From contig JAJAYG010000131.1 in assembly GCA_026786335.1 (NCBI GenBank), forward strand, positions 1 through 7,270: 7,270 nt of DNA, written 5' to 3'. The notes under the pieces were generated by a model. The model saw only the letters and a list, made by a program, of their open reading frames with translations. It was not told the DNA's origin and did not search any database. The stretch is from Chitinophagales bacterium. Its GTDB lineage: Bacteria; Bacteroidota; Bacteroidia; Chitinophagales; UBA10324. Below, one piece after another: positions 5,338 to 7,270 of the stretch. Position 1 is the stretch's first letter; each line of letters starts with the position of its first letter. The position numbers and the translations under genes were made by a program.

Positions 5338-7242
5338 ATGTCTCCAGTAGAAATTTTAATAAAGTATTGGGGCTTTTCTCAATTCCGCGAGATACAGGAA
5401 GACATTATTAATGCTGTCTTGCAAGGCGATGATGCGCTGGCACTTTTACCAACCGGTGGGGGAAAATCATTGTGCTTTCAGCTTCCTGCACTCGCGAAGG
5501 ATGGAATCTGCATTGTTATTTCTCCGCTCATTGCATTGATGAAAGATCAGGTGATGCATCTGCAATCGAAAGGAATTAAAGCAGTCGCTATCTACAGCGG
5601 CATGACGAATATGGAAATTGACCGCCTACTCGATAACTGTGTTCATGGTCACTACAAACTGCTTTATGTTTCTCCCGAAAGATTGACCACTGAGATTATG
5701 CAAGTACGCGCACAAAAGATGAAAGTGAATTTGATTGCCGTGGATGAAGCGCATTGTATTTCGCAATGGGGATATGATTTTCGGCCGCCCTATTTAAAGA
5801 TCGCTGAGTTTAGAAAACTAATGCCGCATGTTCCTGTGCTTGCATTAACAGCGACTGCAACAGCCGAAGTGGTGAATGATATTTGTGAGAAGCTGGAGTT
5901 TAAAACGAAAAATATTTTCAGGAAAAGTTTTCTCCGCGAGAATCTCTCTTACTCAATACTATTTGAGGAGGACAAATTTGTGCGCATTGCAAAAATGCTG
6001 GATAAAGTAAAAGGGACTTCATTGGTTTATGTAAGAAACCGCAGGCGAACTAAAGAGGTTGCTGAATATTTGAAGAAGAAAAATATTTCTGCCGACTACT
6101 ATCACGCAGGTTTAGATCATGAAACAAGAAGTACAAAACAGGAAGCATGGTCGAAAAATAAAACGCGTGTAATTGTTTGCACCAATGCTTTCGGGATGGG
6201 TATTGATAAACCCGATGTTAGATTGGTTGTGCATTGGGATGTTCCGAATGATTTGGAAAGTTATTTTCAGGAAGCAGGCAGAGGTGGAAGAGATGGAAAT
6301 AAATCCTATGCAGTTCAACTCTACAATCAAAGTGATATTCTTGATCTGGAAGAACGTCTCAAACATGGAATTCCCTCTATTGAAAAATTAAAACAAACCT
6401 ATCAAGCGCTTGCAAATAATTTTCAATTAGCCACAGGTGCAGGTGCAGGTGTGAGTTACGATTTCGACATCAGGCAGTTTTGTAAAATCTACAAACTAAA
6501 TCCTGTTGAAGTATTTGAAGCACTCAGCATTTTGCAGCAGGAAGAATACATTGCCACTACCGATTCCGTTTTTATTCCAAGCCGCCTGTTTATTAAAGTT
6601 GATAAAGAAACTTTGTATCGCTTTGAAGTGGAGAACAAAAAATTTGAAACCATTATAAGAACTTTATCGAGAACTTACTCAGGAATTTTTGAAGAGTTTG
6701 TAATTATCAATGAGTTTGATTTAGCAAGGCATCTTAAACTTGATCGAAAGGAAATAATAAATCAACTGAAAGAATTACAGCGCTTTAACCTGCTGCAATA
6801 TGAACAAAAAAAAGACTCGCCTCAAATTGTTTTCATTCGTTCGAGAGAAGATAGCTCACAAATGCAATTCAATTATGAGTTATTGAAAAAACGCCGAGCA
6901 TCGCATGAAAAAAGATTGACGATGATGAAGCGGTATGTAACTGAGAAAACAATTTGCCGCAGTCAGCAACTGCTTTCCTACTTCGGCGAAAAAGATTCTG
7001 CACGCTGCGGCATTTGTGATGTTTGCCTCAAAAGAAATAAACTCGACGTAACAGATTTTGAATTGGAAGAAATTACTTCGCAGATAAAAATATTACTCGC
7101 CTTAAATCCATTAACCATCAATGAAGTAGTTTCTAAAACCGAAAAAGCAAAGGAGCAAAAAATATTGCTTACTATTCGGTGGTTGCTCGATAACAGGGTG
7201 TTGGAAATGACGAAGAGCAATCAACTTATGCTAAGGAAATGA
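5338..7242 (+). CDS. recQ: RecQ-family ATP-dependent 3'-5' DNA helicase, variant architecture without HRDC
   Basis: Encodes 634 residues, ATG 5338 to TGA 7240-7242; an A-rich leader (CAACAAAAAATG) replaces a Shine-Dalgarno, normal for Bacteroidota. It unwinds DNA using ATP in the cytoplasm, with roles in recombination and fork repair known for the family. All helicase motifs are present: motif 0 (WGFSQFREIQ, 11-20), Walker A PTGGGKS (38-44), DEAH (136-139), motif III LALTATAT (168-175), motif V NAFGMGIDKPDVR (283-295) and motif VI QEAGRGGRDG (311-320). The aromatic-rich loop reads SQWGYDFRPPY, with Tyr146 where E. coli RecQ has His. The RecQ zinc site is intact (Cys540, 557, 560, 563; spacing C-x16-C-x2-C-x2-C, as in E. 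coli). It sits about 220 residues after motif VI instead of about 50, so an extra winged-helix-like region (about 350-515) separates core and zinc site. About 70 residues follow the zinc site, probably a short winged helix. There is no HRDC domain. It is divergent from the MBL gene. Confidence 0.93.
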   Translation: MSPVEILIKYWGFSQFREIQEDIINAVLQGDDALALLPTGGGKSLCFQLPALAKDGICIVISPLIALMKDQVMHLQSKGIKAVAIYSGMTNMEIDRLLDNCVHGHYKLLYVSPERLTTEIMQVRAQKMKVNLIAVDEAHCISQWGYDFRPPYLKIAEFRKLMPHVPVLALTATATAEVVNDICEKLEFKTKNIFRKSFLRENLSYSILFEEDKFVRIAKMLDKVKGTSLVYVRNRRRTKEVAEYLKKKNISADYYHAGLDHETRSTKQEAWSKNKTRVIVCTNAFGMGIDKPDVRLVVHWDVPNDLESYFQEAGRGGRDGNKSYAVQLYNQSDILDLEERLKHGIPSIEKLKQTYQALANNFQLATGAGAGVSYDFDIRQFCKIYKLNPVEVFEALSILQQEEYIATTDSVFIPSRLFIKVDKETLYRFEVENKKFETIIRTLSRTYSGIFEEFVIINEFDLARHLKLDRKEIINQLKELQRFNLLQYEQKKDSPQIVFIRSREDSSQMQFNYELLKKRRASHEKRLTMMKRYVTEKTICRSQQLLSYFGEKDSARCGICDVCLKRNKLDVTDFELEEITSQIKILLALNPLTINEVVSKTEKAKEQKILLTIRWLLDNRVLEMTKSNQLMLRK

Positions 7243-7270
7243 AATAATTATTGGTTAAGGAAAATGTAAC

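Noticed and set aside
5162..5350. Possible 62-residue plus-strand small protein beginning at TTG 5162
   Set aside because: It starts at TTG, overlaps the recQ start, and its only distinctive peptides (VPPFAGGN, SPPLAGQAQ) are translations of the two GC-rich hairpin repeats.
6112..7220. Open frames within recQ (6112-6366 minus, 6173-6391 plus, 6978-7220 minus)
   Set aside because: They overlap conserved helicase and zinc-binding coding sequence and have no independent support.

Overview
The window looks like an ordinary chromosomal segment from a member of the Bacteroidota, perhaps Chitinophagales- or Sphingobacteriales-like. Four things point there. It is AT-rich. Signal peptides end in ...AAQ or ...TFSQ. 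One promoter matches the Bacteroidota -7 consensus TAnnTTTG exactly. The intergenic gaps hold short dispersed repeats of kinds I recall from that phylum (TGTCATGCTGAG...GAAGCATCT, CCCGCAGATCACGCAGAT and CCCGCC/GGCGGG hairpins). The lineage is inferred from these features, not from a marker gene.

Layout, left to right. At 1-134 (minus) is the first 44 codons of an exported delta-60 repeat protein, cut off by the window edge. At 135-295 is a short gap with only a weak, unconvincing hairpin. At 296-3595 (minus) is a 1099-residue exported multi-Asp-box (BNR/sortilin-VPS10-like) beta-propeller protein, with its promoter at 3617-3645. At 3596-3834 is a gap holding a 67-bp near-perfect inverted repeat. 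At 3835-5103 (minus) is a 422-residue metallo-beta-lactamase-fold protein resembling the MBL part of CMP-Neu5Ac hydroxylase. At 5104-5337 is a divergent intergenic region with a triple CGCAGAT motif and two GC-rich mini-hairpins. At 5338-7242 (plus) is a 634-residue RecQ-family helicase with an unusual domain order. Bases 7243-7270 hold no feature I can support.

The genes do not form an evident pathway. The two leftmost genes both encode exported, probably beta-propeller proteins on the same strand and may share a surface or periplasmic role. The MBL protein and RecQ are divergently arranged and look like unrelated housekeeping or accessory genes. The MBL gene is the only one with dispersed repeats on both sides. 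I see no CRISPR array, tRNA, rRNA, transposase, phage gene or recognisable defence cassette. The less ordinary observations are the repeat elements around the MBL gene and the atypical architectures of RecQ and the MBL protein. I did not find a convincing new biological system.
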